Below are positions 6,575 to 7,275 of a stretch of 7,275 nucleotides of DNA, piece after piece. The notes beneath the pieces are model-generated. The model ran no database searches, was not told where the DNA came from, and saw nothing but the letters and a program-made list of their open reading frames with translations. Origin of the DNA: Clostridia bacterium. GTDB lineage: Bacteria > Bacillota > Clostridia > Christensenellales > Borkfalkiaceae. The stretch spans positions 1 through 7,275 of the forward strand of contig CAAFYG010000104.1 in assembly GCA_900767195.1 (NCBI GenBank), read 5' to 3'. A program made the position numbers and the translations under genes. Positions within the stretch are counted from its first letter, which is position 1. Every line of letters begins with the position of its first letter.

Positions 6575-7174
6575 ATGCCGATGGATGAAAACAAACTTAT
6601 TAAAATTATGGATTACATACGCCGATTCACGGAAGAAAACGGTTATACCCCTTCTGTGCGCGAAATCGGCGCGCATTGCGGTATCAAAAGCACAGCCACC
6701 GTGCATAGCTACATCGAGCGCTTACAAGAAAGAGGTTATCTCAACAAAGTAGATAATAAAAAACGCGCCGTATCGATCGGAAAGTCCGGCTCGGTGAATA
6801 TTCCCCTGCTCGGCACGGTTACCGCAGGTCAGCCCGTATTCGCGTATGAAAATTACGAAGAATACTATTCTTTCCCGCTCGGCGAATTCCGCGGCGACGA
6901 TTTATTTATGCTGCACGTGCAAGGCACTTCCATGATCAAAGCGGGCATCTGCGACGGGGATAAAATCATTGTGCGCCGCCAGCAAAGCGCCGTTGACGGC
7001 GAGATCGTAGTGGCGTTAGTCGGCGATTCCGCCACGGTGAAACGAATTTACCATAGAAACGGCAAAATCATTCTTCACCCCGAAAACGACATTCTCGACG
7101 ATTTCGTGTATGCGCCCGAAGAAGTTTCCGTTCTCGGCAAAGTTGTGGGGCTTATTCGTAACAAAATCGCGTAA
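6575..7174 (+). CDS. lexA: LexA repressor (SOS response regulator, self-cleaving)
   Basis: A 199-residue transcriptional repressor of DNA-damage genes. RecA filaments trigger its self-cleavage, which lifts repression. The N-terminal winged helix domain (1 to about 70) contains NGYTPSVREIGAHCGIKSTATVHSYIERL, the family's recognition-helix region. The C-terminal S24-type peptidase fold carries the Ala84-Gly85 scissile bond (TVTAGQP), the catalytic Ser119 (GTSM) and Lys156 (ATVKR), so it should be cleavable. Its length matches the family. The start is ATG 6575, with Shine-Dalgarno GGGAGGA (6562-6568) six bases upstream; a second ATG two codons later is less well spaced. It has its own promoter with an overlapping palindromic operator, indicating autoregulation. 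The divergent neighbour is a cysteine-rich protein. No clear terminator follows within the window. Confidence 0.96.
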   Translation: MPMDENKLIKIMDYIRRFTEENGYTPSVREIGAHCGIKSTATVHSYIERLQERGYLNKVDNKKRAVSIGKSGSVNIPLLGTVTAGQPVFAYENYEEYYSFPLGEFRGDDLFMLHVQGTSMIKAGICDGDKIIVRRQQSAVDGEIVVALVGDSATVKRIYHRNGKIILHPENDILDDFVYAPEEVSVLGKVVGLIRNKIA

Positions 7175-7199
7175 ACGCGTTGAATTTCGAGCAAAGTCA

Positions 7200-7240
7200 C
7201 AGCCATTCATTGGTAGCAAGCAGCCATTCATTAATAGCAA
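7200..7240. repeat. Two tandem copies of a 20-bp repeat, period 21
   Basis: CAGCCATTCATTGGTAGCAA (7200-7219) and CAGCCATTCATTAATAGCAA (7221-7240) differ only at two adjacent bases and are separated by a single G. They lie 25 bases after the lexA stop, and I see no gene in 7175-7275. The window ends 35 bases later, so this could be the start of a longer array or of an intergenic repeat family. Confidence 0.75.
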
Positions 7241-7275
7241 AACGTCAGTACATTTATACGCCCCGATTGCGTTAA

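Noticed and set aside
7168..7179. CGCG-TAAA-CGCG hairpin at the lexA stop as a terminator
   Set aside because: Only a 4-bp stem, it overlaps the stop codon, and no T-tract follows.
1..7275. CRISPR array, tRNA, rRNA, transposase or insertion-sequence ends
   Set aside because: No regularly spaced repeats, no cloverleaf-like segments, and no transposase or terminal inverted repeats were seen; the only recombinase looks like a chromosomal Xer type.

Overview
The window looks like chromosomal DNA of a Gram-positive, Firmicutes/Clostridia-type bacterium, probably an anaerobe. Grounds are the moderate GC content, the GGGAGGA and GAGGTG ribosome binding sites, SigA-type promoters (TATAAT boxes), a Firmicutes-style split LexA operator, and a chromosome-type tyrosine recombinase of the single-recombinase XerS kind. 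I cannot name the genus.

Layout. (1) 1-3087: two plus-strand glycogen/maltodextrin genes 43 bases apart. These are the C-terminal part of a glycogen phosphorylase (cut by the left edge) and a complete cytoplasmic GH13 alpha-glucosidase/neopullulanase-type enzyme, closed by an intrinsic terminator at 3104-3136. (2) 3137-3591: a stretch without a convincing gene. It holds a 14-bp palindrome, a perfect 15-bp inverted repeat with a 6-base spacer (3419-3454) and a strong promoter. (3) 3592-4689: the XerS-like tyrosine recombinase, apparently made from a leaderless mRNA. (4) 4731-6050: the ribosome-associated GTPase HflX, followed by a terminator. (5) 6165-6419, minus strand: a small eight-cysteine protein of unknown function. 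It is transcribed divergently from (6) 6575-7174, the SOS repressor LexA. The shared intergenic region holds two back-to-back promoters and a LexA-box-like palindrome. (7) 7175-7275: no gene, but a 21-bp-period tandem repeat.

How it works together. The left genes break down storage glycogen and maltodextrins inside the cell. The right genes serve chromosome and stress maintenance: dimer resolution or recombination (XerS-like), rescue of stalled ribosomes (HflX) and DNA-damage control (LexA).

The most interesting point is the junction between the two halves. A dif/lox-shaped palindrome (11-bp inner arms around a 6-base spacer) lies about 140 bases upstream of the XerS-like gene. The plus strand goes from G>C on its left to C>=G on its right, in coding and in much of the non-coding DNA. 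Together these suggest the chromosome-dimer resolution site and replication terminus of this organism, in the arrangement known for xerS/dif of streptococci and lactococci. This is an inference to be tested.
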